Shown here piece by piece: positions 1 to 8,412 of a stretch of DNA of 26,848 nucleotides. The notes below the pieces were generated by a model. It did no database searches. It saw only the letters and a list, made by a program, of their open reading frames with translations, and was not told the DNA's origin. This DNA is from Opitutia bacterium (lineage in GTDB: Bacteria > Verrucomicrobiota > Verrucomicrobiia > Opitutales > UBA953): NCBI GenBank assembly GCA_947378905.1, contig CANCLV010000012.1:1-26848 (forward strand). Direction: 5' to 3'. How positions within the stretch are numbered: position 1 is the first letter of the stretch; each line of letters begins with the position of its first letter. The translations under genes and the position numbers were made by a program.

Positions 1-1046
1 TACGTAGGTACTTGTTCGAGAATTGGATCCTGTGCCAAATAATATTTAATCATATCGGGCACGTAAGCGTAGGTGACTTTATCGTCGGCCACACCGGTGC
101 CGATGGCGTTTGCGAGTGAAACATTTCCGCGACGTACAGCATCGACCAATCCGGGAACACCGAGACAGGAGTCTTTACGGAAAACCTGTGGGTCGAGGAA
201 GTCGTCATCAATACGACGGTAGATGACATCGACTTGGCGAAGTCCTCGCGTTGTTCGCATGTAAACGAACCCGTCCAGCGCGATGAGGTCGCGACCTTCG
301 ACGATTTCGATACTCATTTGTCGGGCTAAGAACGAGTGTTCGAAGTAAGCGCTATTGTGCACCCCAGGAGTGAGAAGAACCACGTTGGGATTGGGGTTTT
401 CGTGCGGGGCGATGTGACGCAGGGTCGACAATAAATCGGCTGGATAAGTGTCCACCGGTCTGACTCCACCGCTGAAGAGATGCGGAAATACACGTTTCAT
501 CGCTGTGCGATTTTCTAAGACATAGGAAACGCCTGATGGGCAGCGTCCGTTGTCTTCGAGTACTAAATATTTTCCATCGGTGTCACGAATCAAGTCAGTT
601 CCGCAGACGTGAATGTAAGCGTCTTTGGGAACGGATACGCCGACGAACTCAGGACGAAAATGAGCTGCCCCATAAATAACTTCTTTGGGAATAATTCCGT
701 CCTTTAAAATACGTTGTTCGTGATAAATATCATACAGGAATAAATTCAGTGCGGTGATTCTTTGGATTAAACCTGCTTCAATGGTTTCCCATTCGCTAGC
801 GGGAATAATGCGAGGGAAGGGATCGAAAGGAAAAACCCGCTCCGTTCCTTTTTCATCTCCGTAAACCGTGAAGGTGATACCTTGTTTTAAAAATAAAAGT
901 TCGAGGCTTCGGATTTTTGAATTTAAATCGTTAGTTGTTAATCCGCTTAATCGATCAGCGATGCCCTTGTAGTAGGGACGAATTTTCCCATGCTCGTCTA
1001 AGAGTTCATCGAACAGCTTGTTAGGCTTATAATCCTTAAGATTCAT
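1..1046 (-). CDS. Circularly permuted ATP-grasp protein (DUF404/DUF407 type), C-terminus cut by window edge
   Basis: I translated this minus-strand frame by hand from the ATG at 1046. It stays open for 348 codons to the window edge, so only the N-terminal part is present. The text matches the circularly permuted ATP-grasp family (CP_ATPgrasp_1/2): an N-terminal 'YDELLD'-like segment (here KLFDELLDEHGKIRPYY), 'ITFTVYGDEKGTERVFPFDP', 'LFLYDIYHEQRILKDGIIP', 'DLIRDTDGKYLVLEDNGRCP', 'VVLLTPGVHNSAYFEH', 'RRIDDDFLDP' and 'NAIGTGVADDK', ending near 'ILEQVPTY'. Family members are ligase-like enzymes of unproven substrate, often encoded beside an alpha-E (DUF403) protein and a transglutaminase-like protein; those neighbours would lie outside this window to the left. 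The start codon sits inside a degenerate direct repeat. The family call is confident; the biochemical role is not known. Confidence 0.9.
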   Translation of the reverse strand, partial: MNLKDYKPNKLFDELLDEHGKIRPYYKGIADRLSGLTTNDLNSKIRSLELLFLKQGITFTVYGDEKGTERVFPFDPFPRIIPASEWETIEAGLIQRITALNLFLYDIYHEQRILKDGIIPKEVIYGAAHFRPEFVGVSVPKDAYIHVCGTDLIRDTDGKYLVLEDNGRCPSGVSYVLENRTAMKRVFPHLFSGGVRPVDTYPADLLSTLRHIAPHENPNPNVVLLTPGVHNSAYFEHSFLARQMSIEIVEGRDLIALDGFVYMRTTRGLRQVDVIYRRIDDDFLDPQVFRKDSCLGVPGLVDAVRRGNVSLANAIGTGVADDKVTYAYVPDMIKYYLAQDPILEQVPT

Positions 1047-1141
1047 GCCTAATACTGAGCAGACACCCTGCCATCAGTTAAAATACCCTAATGTGCCTAA
1101 TTTTGAGCAAAACCCTCGCTTACAGTTGAGCAGGGCTGCTT
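1046..1141. repeat. Degenerate ~48-bp tandem duplication upstream of the ATP-grasp gene
   Basis: The 16-mers at 1046-1061 and 1094-1109 match at 14 of 16 positions (TGCCTAATxxTGAGCA core). The bases that follow also align with small gaps (ACCCT..GC..CAGTT), so the whole stretch reads as two diverged copies about 48 bp apart. One copy overlaps the start codon of the ATP-grasp gene. It may be a duplicated regulatory site or an old slippage product. Confidence 0.5.
1109..1135 (-). terminator. Possible weak terminator downstream of the sigma-factor gene
   Basis: On the minus strand CCCT+GCT pairs with AGC+AGGG around an 8-nt loop, with a one-base bulge, and is followed by TTTT. The stem is short and imperfect and overlaps the degenerate repeat, so this is a tentative call. 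Confidence 0.3.
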
Positions 1142-1150
1142 CATTCAGCC

Positions 1151-2224
1151 TTAAAGGCCAGGTCGGCTATTCTGATCGGGGGACTTCATACCCTTCGACT
1201 TAAAAAACTCACTCAAGACTTCGGCACGAGCATCGGCTAACTGATTTTTTCGTACATCTTCTGTCGTCAGCATTTTTTGTCGTTCCGTCATGATTCGACG
1301 TAGATGCATGAGTGCGCCTTGTTGTAATTGTCTTACGCGTTCACGAGTCAGTTTAAATTTTGCACCGATTTCTTCTAGGGTGAGCGGGCTTTCACCATTT
1401 AACCCAAAGCGAAGAGTGATAACTTCAGCTTCACGTGGTTCGAGTCTGGTGAGCATTTCATTAATCTCAGCGACATCGGATTTGCTGCGTAGATTTTCGA
1501 AAGGGGAGCTCGCGTTTTCGTCTTTCACTAAATCGCCTAAAGTAGAATCGCCTTCTTCGCCGACTTCTTGGTCGAGGGATGCAGCGCGATTGGCGACTGA
1601 CTTCATGTGTACGACTTTGGAAATCGGTATCTCCATCGACTGAGCAATTTCTTCATCCGACGGTTCGCGTTCCAATTCTTTGGTCAGTTGAGCAATCATG
1701 CGACGCATTTGCGCAATCCGATCGACCATGTGAACGGGTAAACGAATCGTTTTACCGTTAGAAGCCAGTGCGCGTTTGATAGCCTGTTTGATCCACCACG
1801 AAGCGTAGGTACTGAGTTTGCCGCCTTTATCGGGGTCGAAACGTTCCACGGCTTTGATGAGCCCAAAATTTCCTTCACTAATTAAATCCATTAAAGGCAG
1901 TCCGAAATCATCATAATCACGGGCGATTCGTACCACTAAACGTAAATTCGACTGAATCATTTTTTGTCGTGCGGCATCATCACCTTTGAGGACTTTTCGA
2001 GCCAGTTTAGTTTCTTCTTCTAAAGTCAGTAGCGGAGTCTTTCCGATTTGATCCAAGTAGGATCTCAGCGGCGAGCGCTCGTCGGGAGAAAGTTTTTCCC
2101 AAGCTTCACCTGGCTCCGTAGGGTCATCATTGACCACGGGAGTGGGCAGAGCCTGCACGATTTTTTTGGGCAGGTCGTCTTTGGCCTCGTGGGCTTTCTT
2201 TTTATTGGACTTGGGTTTGGGCAT
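1151..2224 (-). CDS. Sigma-70 family RNA polymerase sigma factor (RpoD/SigA-like, group 1/2)
   Basis: This 357-aa protein directs RNA polymerase to promoters. It opens with a Lys-rich tail of about 50 residues, then shows region 1.2 (RSYLDQIG), region 2 (NLRLVVRIARDY, ISEGNFGLIKAVERFD, STYASWWIKQAIKRA), region 3 (residues about 165-225) and region 4 (PLTLEEIGAKF, then the helix-turn-helix LTRERVRQLQQGAL). There is no acidic region 1.1 and no long non-conserved insertion, and about 40 residues follow region 4.2. In region 2.4 the Gln that reads the -10 element is kept, but the Thr of E. coli RpoD (QAITR) is Lys (QAIKR). It could be the primary sigma factor of a lineage with a short form, or a group 2 paralogue. 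It starts 6 bp after the trpE stop, with an AAGG-type ribosome site overlapping that stop codon. Confidence 0.93.
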   Translation of the reverse strand: MPKPKSNKKKAHEAKDDLPKKIVQALPTPVVNDDPTEPGEAWEKLSPDERSPLRSYLDQIGKTPLLTLEEETKLARKVLKGDDAARQKMIQSNLRLVVRIARDYDDFGLPLMDLISEGNFGLIKAVERFDPDKGGKLSTYASWWIKQAIKRALASNGKTIRLPVHMVDRIAQMRRMIAQLTKELEREPSDEEIAQSMEIPISKVVHMKSVANRAASLDQEVGEEGDSTLGDLVKDENASSPFENLRSKSDVAEINEMLTRLEPREAEVITLRFGLNGESPLTLEEIGAKFKLTRERVRQLQQGALMHLRRIMTERQKMLTTEDVRKNQLADARAEVLSEFFKSKGMKSPDQNSRPGL

Positions 2225-2230
2225 GTTGCC

Positions 2231-3727
2231 TTAGGATTTTATCCCGGTGGCTAAACTGAGTGCACGAAGAACGCCTTTAGATTTACTAATGGTTTCTTGA
2301 TATTCGGAAGTCGCCACGGAATCAGCGACAATGCCTGCGCCTGCTTGAATGCTTGCAGTGCCATTGCGTAATGAAGCCGTACGAATAACGATACAGGAGT
2401 CATGTCCGCCATCGAAACCGAAGTAGCCAACGGCTCCGCCGTAGATTCCACGACGTTCACCTTCGAGTTCAGAAATAATCTGCATGGCACGAATTTTGGG
2501 TGCACCAGAAAGTGTTCCAGCAGGGAAAGTGGCTTTGAATAAATCAAACGCGTCGAACTTAGGTGCTAAATCGCCTTCAACCTGAGAGACGATGTGCATG
2601 ACGTGAGAGTAGCGTTCGATAATGGCGTAGTGGGGAACGGTCACGCTTCCAGGAACACAAACGCGTCCTAGGTCATTACGTGCTAAGTCCACTAACATTA
2701 AATGTTCGGAGCGCTCTTTGGGGTCGGCTAGTAAATCGGCTTCGAGTTTACGATCGGCAGCTTCATCAGCACCGCGTGGGCGGGTGCCCGCGATAGGACG
2801 AATTTCACAACGACGATTGGTAAGGCGTACATTGACTTCAGGCGAGGCACCTACGACGTCGAAACCTAATCCTGTTTCTATAACAAACATGTACGGAGAG
2901 GGATTTACATGTCTTAAGACACGGTAGAGGTCTAAAGGTTCACCTTTGTATTCAACATCGGTTCTGCGTGATAAAACTACCTGAACGCAATCACCGGCTT
3001 TGATATACTCTTGGGTGCGTTGAACAGATTTTTCAAAGTCTTGTTGGCTGATGTTGGCTTTGCCGGTCGCAAAGTCGTTCGAGGTTGGAAGTTCAGCGGC
3101 GGCTGCTGCAGAAGGTCCGGTGACGACTGATTTTAAAATTTCTAATTCTTTTTTGGCAGCGGCATAAGCTTCATCAGCTTTGTCGGGTGAGCTAATGCGT
3201 GCATTAACGATGAGACGGAGGGTTTGTCGTGCGTTGTCGAAAGCAATTAACCGATCCACGAGCATGAAGTGAATTAACGGAGTGCCTGCAGGATCTTTTT
3301 TAGCACAAGGCACACTTGGTTCAATGCGATGAATGTATTCGTAACTGACCATTCCGACCATGCCACCGACAAAAGGAGGAAGACCTGGAACATTGGCGAC
3401 GCGCAGGTTGGCTACTTCTTTCTTAACTAAATCGAGCGGATCTTTGGGTGTTGGGATCGTTTCTTTTTTGCCTGCACGAGTAACGATTTCTGTTTTGTCG
3501 TCAAAAGCGGTAATAGTCAGAGCGGGGTTAGCGCCGCAAAAGCTGTAACGCCCGATATGTTCACCGCCAGTGACGGATTCGAAAAGAAAACTCGAACCCA
3601 GTTTTCTGAGTCGTGCGTAAACGGAGACGGGTGTTTCGAGGTCAGCCATTAAATCCAGACACACGGGGATAATGTCAGCAGATTTTGCTAACTCTCTGAA
3701 TGTATCTGGATTGGGCGTGATGCTCAC
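2231..3727 (-). CDS. trpE: Anthranilate synthase component I
   Basis: TrpE makes anthranilate from chorismate using ammonia from the TrpG amidotransferase, the first committed step of tryptophan synthesis. The 498-aa protein has the usual family length. The N-terminal part carries a variant of the tryptophan-feedback LLES motif (SFLFESVTGGEHIGRYSF), and the C-terminal chorismate-binding domain shows RPIAGTRPRGA, FPAGTLSGAPKIRAMQII and GGAVGYFGFDG. The start is GTG at 3727: an in-frame stop lies two codons upstream, and the following residues (FRELAKSADIIPV) match the usual TrpE N-terminus. No trpG or other trp gene is in the window. The next gene downstream, 6 bp away, is the sigma factor, an unusual partner. 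A PabB or salicylate-synthase identity is less likely given the full TrpE-type N-terminus. Confidence 0.95.
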   Translation of the reverse strand: MSITPNPDTFRELAKSADIIPVCLDLMADLETPVSVYARLRKLGSSFLFESVTGGEHIGRYSFCGANPALTITAFDDKTEIVTRAGKKETIPTPKDPLDLVKKEVANLRVANVPGLPPFVGGMVGMVSYEYIHRIEPSVPCAKKDPAGTPLIHFMLVDRLIAFDNARQTLRLIVNARISSPDKADEAYAAAKKELEILKSVVTGPSAAAAAELPTSNDFATGKANISQQDFEKSVQRTQEYIKAGDCVQVVLSRRTDVEYKGEPLDLYRVLRHVNPSPYMFVIETGLGFDVVGASPEVNVRLTNRRCEIRPIAGTRPRGADEAADRKLEADLLADPKERSEHLMLVDLARNDLGRVCVPGSVTVPHYAIIERYSHVMHIVSQVEGDLAPKFDAFDLFKATFPAGTLSGAPKIRAMQIISELEGERRGIYGGAVGYFGFDGGHDSCIVIRTASLRNGTASIQAGAGIVADSVATSEYQETISKSKGVLRALSLATGIKS

Positions 3728-3766
3728 TGTCTATCCATCATAGAGTAAAAGGGGACTTTTGGAAAC

Positions 3767-3772
3767 ATTATA
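3767..3772 (-). promoter_or_regulatory. Candidate -10 box for trpE
   Basis: The minus strand reads TATAAT about 40 bp before the trpE GTG. A TTGTAT lies upstream but only 13 bp away, so no well-spaced -35 is visible. The short leader contains no Trp-rich open frame, so classical attenuation is not supported. Confidence 0.4.
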
Positions 3773-3814
3773 GCGTCCAACCGCCATACAATGTTTATAT
3801 AAGTTAAACTAAAA

Positions 3815-4690
3815 TCAGGAATTAGCCTGCCAACGACCCCAAAGTGACAGAGGTAGTAATCGTCCGTTGCCTTCTTGTTTTAGGGCAAGTTCACCAATAT
3901 CGATTTTCCCGCCTAATCCCTGCGTGCATTCTTCTAAGAGATTGTGACACAAAATAGATGAAGCATCGATGGTGTAGACGGTGAGAATGATAAATTTCGC
4001 CTGGGGTGAAAGGAGTTGGCGACAAGAACGAAGCAGGGGAGCTAGGTCGCGTTCAACTTTCCAAAACTCTCCCGTGGGGCCGCGACCGAATGCTGGCGGA
4101 TCCATTAAAATCGCTTCGTATTGATTGCCCCGTTTTATCTCACGCTTCACGAACGTTGGAGCATCTTCAATGATCCAGCGAATCGGTTCTTCGTTCATGT
4201 TTGAAGCCTCTTGATTGCGGCGACCCCAGGCCACTGCAGGTTTGGAAGCATCGACATGGGTGACACTCCAACCCGCTTTTGCAGCAATGAGTGAGGCTGC
4301 ACCCGTGTAACCAAAAAGATTAAGTAAGCGTGGACGTGGATTGCTGGTAGATTTTTGTTCAGCCAACCATTTCCAGTGGGGAGATTGTTCGGCGAAGACT
4401 CCGAACTGCTTGGAGTTATCCATGAATCGCAGTTGAAGTTTTATCTCACCAAATTTTGTTTCCCAGTCGCGTGGGCAGTTGCCATTTAATTTCCAATGTC
4501 CTTCACGTCCGCCTTCTTCGTGAATGGCGACAGCTTTAGACCATTCGGATTTTGGCAATGCCTGTTTCCACCAAGCTTTCGGTTCGCTACGGATCATACG
4601 GACGCCGCCGATTTCTTCGAGTTTCAAGCCGTCGCCTGAATCTAAAAGTCGGTGACCTTCCCATTGGCTGGTGAGAACTTGGATATCCAC
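3815..4690 (-). CDS. Class I SAM-dependent methyltransferase, RlmI-like (rRNA cytosine-C5 type)
   Basis: A class I methyltransferase of the RlmI/PF10672 group, whose characterised members methylate a 23S rRNA cytosine. Seen: the SAM-binding loop LLNLFGYTGAASLIAAKAG, the acidic residue ending strand 2 (VTHVDAS), and motif IV ILMDPPAFGRGP. The N-terminal strand segment SQWEGHRLLDSGDGLKLEE resembles the family opening. I prefer the GTG at 4690 (291 aa) because homologues begin just before that segment; the frame stays open to a TTG at 4744 (309 aa), which would leave only 23 bp to the divergent TTG of the neighbour. There is no PUA domain as in E. coli RlmI, so the exact substrate is open. It is divergent from the GH13 gene. 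Confidence 0.85.
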   Translation of the reverse strand: MDIQVLTSQWEGHRLLDSGDGLKLEEIGGVRMIRSEPKAWWKQALPKSEWSKAVAIHEEGGREGHWKLNGNCPRDWETKFGEIKLQLRFMDNSKQFGVFAEQSPHWKWLAEQKSTSNPRPRLLNLFGYTGAASLIAAKAGWSVTHVDASKPAVAWGRRNQEASNMNEEPIRWIIEDAPTFVKREIKRGNQYEAILMDPPAFGRGPTGEFWKVERDLAPLLRSCRQLLSPQAKFIILTVYTIDASSILCHNLLEECTQGLGGKIDIGELALKQEGNGRLLPLSLWGRWQANS

Positions 4691-4773
4691 GGCGCTACTG
4701 TGAGCAAATCTCCGCACGGAGGAAAGCCCGCTTTTGCTCGCCAACGAAATCTTTTCTTGGCATCAGTTTGGCA

Positions 4774-7149
4774 ATGTATCGTCTGTTAGCCAGCGCGCGA
4801 TGGGAGACAAAGGCCTCGGGCTTGATTGCCTTATCGCACGATTGGGTGGAGTCGGATTTACCTAAATTAGAACTCAATCCCCCTGCTAAAATAAGTCGCT
4901 TGGAGCGTGCCGAGGCCCAAACCTGGGCTACGCGTTCAGGCTATTGGATTGAAGGTGGTCGCATTCATTTCTTCCTTTGGAAACTACTCTGTCCGGATGC
5001 TCGCGAGAACTCACTCTATGTATGCGGACCGTTTAATGAGTGGGGCGCACTTAAAGATATGAGTGCATGGTCGCTCCACGCAGTCTGTCTGCTGGGCGTC
5101 GAAGGTTATGAATTAAGTGTACCGGTTAAAGAGGTGATGGGGAATGAAATGATTATGCCGTTTAAATTTTATCGTGACGACGGTCATTGGTTAGAGCCGC
5201 CACACGACGCTGATAACATCGAGCGAGATCAATACGGGAATCGTAATTTACAACTGAGCTTAGACCGAACGTATTTACACGTTTTTCGCTTTCGTGCTGT
5301 GGATGCTGATCCTACGACCCGTCCAGTGCGTGTTCTCTATGATCAGGATGACTTGGTTGAATTTTGTGAAATCTTAGCTTCGGATCCACTGGATGTTCTA
5401 GAACCACCAGGACCTTTTGGTGCAACGATTGCTGGAGGAAAAACAACCTTCCGAGTTTTTTCACCACGTGCACAATCAGTCTTTGTCGGCTATTCAATTT
5501 CCTCCCCTCAACAAAAATCTCCGCAAGCTGGTCGCTGTGAATTAAATCCTGAAGGGCAGGGTGCATGGGTGGGCGTGGTCGACGCCGATCTCTCTAACTG
5601 TCCCTATTTACTTAATATTGATGGGCGGACGATGGCCGATCCGTGGGCCCGAAAGATGTCGCATGTTTACCCAGCACCGCCCGTTTCGCTAGTGACTCCG
5701 AGAAATGAGTTAGCGGATTTAAACGATGGATTTAAAACACCTGCCGTCGAAGACTGTGTCATCCTCGAAGTGCATCTTAGAGATTTATTTGGTCTGATAG
5801 GATTATCAAAAAAACCTAATTTCAAAAATGCTGCCGAGTGGATTCGTAATCATGGCGATTACTTTAAATCGCTGGGCGTGAATGCCGTCGAACTCTTACC
5901 TTGTACCGATTATGAACGGGGGGAGGCATCCGAATACCATTGGGGCTACATGCCTATTACCGCTTTTGCACCAGCTACGGCTTATGCCACGGATGATTCG
6001 GGCATTAATGCGATAACGGAATTCCAAGATTTAGTCCGCGCCTTTCACGAGGTGGGTATCGCGGTGATTATGGATATGGTATTAAACCACTTTGGTAGTC
6101 CGAATAGTTTACTCCAAATCGATCAGTCTTATTATTTCCGGACCGATGTTCACGGTCAGTTATCTAATTGGAGTGGTTGTGGTAATGATGTTCGAGCGGA
6201 AGCACCGATGTTTAGGCGCTTGGTTTTAAATAGTCTGCAACACTGGACTGGTGTGTTGGGCGTTGATGGTGTGCGCTTAGATTTAGCTGAATTATTAGGC
6301 ACTCCGCTCTTACATGAAATCGAAGAAGAATTTAGAATTAATCGTCCGCACAAAATTTTAATCGCCGAGCCCTGGAGTTTCCGCGGGCATATGGCACGTG
6401 ATTTAGATCATACAACTTGGACCTGTTGGGATGACGCGTTCCGTGAGTTTTTACCGGCGTATGTGCGAGGCCACGCCCGAGCCGCAGATTTATTGCATCA
6501 AATGGCCGCTTGCGACTTTCGTCCATCCGCACGTTTGCGTTATGCACAGTCGCACGATGACATGGCTTGGATTGATCGAATTACCGAATGTTTAAATTCT
6601 GATGCACTTGATCCCACGCCAACGGATATATTGCGTACGCGGATGATGCACTTAATTCTGCTGACTTCGGCAGGTGTGCCGATGCTTTCCGCGGGCCAAG
6701 AATTTTTATTATCCAAGCGCGGTGTTTCCAATACTTGGCGTCGAGGCGATTTAAATTCTCTCGATGCACAAAGACTGAAACGTTTTTACTCCGAGCATGA
6801 ATGGGTGGCACAGTTAATAAAATTTAGACTCTCGTCCGCCGGAGTAGTGCTGCGTCCGCGCGAAGCCGTGTCGCCTGGATGGATGAAGGTGACCCAGATC
6901 GACACCAAAGAAAGTTTTGTCGCAGTATTGAATGCAGACGGACACTTGGGGCCGATTAAGGTTATGGTAGCGTGTAATCCTCACCATTCAGAGGTTCAGC
7001 TCGCGGTCCCAATCGAATTAGGCTGGAGGCCGGTGGTGGTTTCGCCCCAACTTGATTGTAAATTAGCCCCAGGTTTGATGCCAAAAATTGACCAAGGCGT
7101 GCTTACTTTAGGGCCTTTGGGCTGTGGGGTTTGGGTTGGAGAGGCTTAA
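4774..7149 (+). CDS. GH13 alpha-amylase-superfamily enzyme, pullulanase/isoamylase-like, with two N-terminal CBM48-type domains
   Basis: Probable alpha-1,6-debranching or related alpha-glucan enzyme acting on glycogen. From the ATG at 4774 it has 791 residues. Residues about 55-160 hold a first E-set/CBM48-like domain (VCGPFNEWGAL) and about 210-310 a second (FRVFSPRAQSVFVGY), followed by the (beta/alpha)8 barrel. All four GH13 regions are present: I DMVLNHFG (about 434), II GVRLDLAE with nucleophile Asp about 503, III LIAEPW with acid/base Glu about 532, and IV AQSHDD with Asp about 595. The HWGYMP segment is like the YNWGYxP signature of pullulanase/isoamylase. No signal peptide is seen, so it is probably cytoplasmic and works on stored glycogen with GlgB. 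A TTG two codons upstream is an alternative start. Debranching versus branching specificity cannot be settled by eye. Confidence 0.88.
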   Translation: MYRLLASARWETKASGLIALSHDWVESDLPKLELNPPAKISRLERAEAQTWATRSGYWIEGGRIHFFLWKLLCPDARENSLYVCGPFNEWGALKDMSAWSLHAVCLLGVEGYELSVPVKEVMGNEMIMPFKFYRDDGHWLEPPHDADNIERDQYGNRNLQLSLDRTYLHVFRFRAVDADPTTRPVRVLYDQDDLVEFCEILASDPLDVLEPPGPFGATIAGGKTTFRVFSPRAQSVFVGYSISSPQQKSPQAGRCELNPEGQGAWVGVVDADLSNCPYLLNIDGRTMADPWARKMSHVYPAPPVSLVTPRNELADLNDGFKTPAVEDCVILEVHLRDLFGLIGLSKKPNFKNAAEWIRNHGDYFKSLGVNAVELLPCTDYERGEASEYHWGYMPITAFAPATAYATDDSGINAITEFQDLVRAFHEVGIAVIMDMVLNHFGSPNSLLQIDQSYYFRTDVHGQLSNWSGCGNDVRAEAPMFRRLVLNSLQHWTGVLGVDGVRLDLAELLGTPLLHEIEEEFRINRPHKILIAEPWSFRGHMARDLDHTTWTCWDDAFREFLPAYVRGHARAADLLHQMAACDFRPSARLRYAQSHDDMAWIDRITECLNSDALDPTPTDILRTRMMHLILLTSAGVPMLSAGQEFLLSKRGVSNTWRRGDLNSLDAQRLKRFYSEHEWVAQLIKFRLSSAGVVLRPREAVSPGWMKVTQIDTKESFVAVLNADGHLGPIKVMVACNPHHSEVQLAVPIELGWRPVVVSPQLDCKLAPGLMPKIDQGVLTLGPLGCGVWVGEA

Positions 7150-7212
7150 TGTGTGTTCTCGCTTGCCATAAGGCCTCGGCAACTCTTTTAGATTCCTTTC
7201 ACGTATACAAAT

Positions 7213-8259
7213 ATGGCAACCAAAGTAGCAATTAATGGATTCGGCCGCATCGGTCGTCTCGTATTCCGCGCCCTCGTTGAGCAGGGCCACCTCGGTAAGA
7301 CTTTTGATGTCGTTGCCGTTGGTGATATTGTCCCCGCTGACAATCTCGCTTACCTCTTAAAGTATGACTCTACCCAGGGTCGCTTCAACGGTACAGTGAC
7401 CTCGGAAAAATCTTCACCTGATAAGGCTGAAGACGATGTTCTCGTGGTTAACGGAAAAAAGATTTTAGTCGTATCCGCTAAATCCCCTGCTGAATTACCT
7501 TGGAAGGCCCTCGGCGTCCAAGTGGTTATCGAATCAACCGGCCTCTTCACCGAAGCTGCTAAAGCTAAGGGTCACCTCGATGCTGGCGCGAAGAAAGTCA
7601 TCATCTCCGCTCCTGCGAAAGATGAAGACATCACCGTAGTGATCGGTGTTAATGACGACAAATACGAAGCTTCGAAGCACAATATTATCTCGAACGCTTC
7701 TTGCACAACCAACTGTTTAGCCCCTCTGGTACACGTTTTACTTAAAGAAGGTTTCGGCGTTGCTGAAGGCCTCATGACCACAGTTCACGCTTACACTGCT
7801 ACCCAAAAGACGGTCGACGGTCCTTCGAAGAAGGATTGGAAGGGTGGACGTACTGCTGCTCAAAACATCATTCCTTCATCCACGGGTGCTGCTCGTGCCG
7901 TAGCTTTAGTTTTACCTGAAGTTAAAGGTAAGCTCACCGGTATGGCTTTACGCGTACCTGTTCCTACTGTTTCTGTTGTCGACCTCACGGTGAAGACTGT
8001 GAAAGACACGAGCTTAGTAGAAATCAAAGCTGCGCTTAAGAAAGCTTCAGAAACTTACCTCAAAGGTATCCTCGCTTACACTGAAGACGAAGTAGTATCC
8101 TCTGACTTCATTCACGATAAACACTCGTCGATTTTCGACGCTGGTTCATCGATCGAGTTGAACAAGAACTTCTTCAAACTCATCAGCTGGTACGATAACG
8201 AGTGGGGTTATTCCAACCGTGTCGTTGAACTCTTAGGTAAAGTTACCGAAAAGCTCTAA
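7213..8259 (+). CDS. gap: Type I glyceraldehyde-3-phosphate dehydrogenase
   Basis: Cytoplasmic glycolytic/gluconeogenic enzyme that converts glyceraldehyde-3-phosphate, NAD and phosphate to 1,3-bisphosphoglycerate. The 348-aa protein shows the Rossmann motif INGFGRIGR at the N-terminus, the catalytic ASCTTNC with nucleophile Cys164, a conserved HAYTATQ, and the C-terminal SWYDNEWGYSNRV. It is slightly longer than the common 330-340 aa form because of small insertions before the active site. It heads a gap-pgk-tpiA glycolytic cluster but is separated from pgk by its own strong terminator, so it is probably its own transcript. No Shine-Dalgarno sequence precedes the ATG. Confidence 0.98.
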   Translation: MATKVAINGFGRIGRLVFRALVEQGHLGKTFDVVAVGDIVPADNLAYLLKYDSTQGRFNGTVTSEKSSPDKAEDDVLVVNGKKILVVSAKSPAELPWKALGVQVVIESTGLFTEAAKAKGHLDAGAKKVIISAPAKDEDITVVIGVNDDKYEASKHNIISNASCTTNCLAPLVHVLLKEGFGVAEGLMTTVHAYTATQKTVDGPSKKDWKGGRTAAQNIIPSSTGAARAVALVLPEVKGKLTGMALRVPVPTVSVVDLTVKTVKDTSLVEIKAALKKASETYLKGILAYTEDEVVSSDFIHDKHSSIFDAGSSIELNKNFFKLISWYDNEWGYSNRVVELLGKVTEKL

Positions 8260-8281
8260 GTTTTAGCTTAAAACTGACTAC

Positions 8282-8316
8282 GACAGGCGATCCGAAAGGG
8301 TCGCCTGTCTTGTTTT
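8282..8316 (+). terminator. Rho-independent terminator after gap
   Basis: A 12-bp stem from 8282 to 8309 (GACAGGCGA pairs with TCGCCTGTC, then T.G, CC/GG) closes on a GAAA tetraloop and is followed by TTGTTTT. It lies 23 bp after the gap stop codon. Confidence 0.92.
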
Positions 8317-8412
8317 AGGGTTAAAATAGGTCCCACGACGATACTTTGGCATTCACATTGCTTTAATCTTCCCACCGCTCAAAGAAATCTTTTCTCTCCT
8401 CCCTTTACAACC

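Noticed and set aside
3728..3795. A trp leader peptide and attenuator before trpE
   Set aside because: A short ATG frame is present near the -10 box, but it has no Trp codons and overlaps the promoter; no competing hairpins followed by a T-run were seen.
8346..8380. TTGGCA as a -35 box for pgk-tpiA
   Set aside because: No reasonable -10 hexamer is found at 16-18 bp; the only T/A-rich hexamer is too close.
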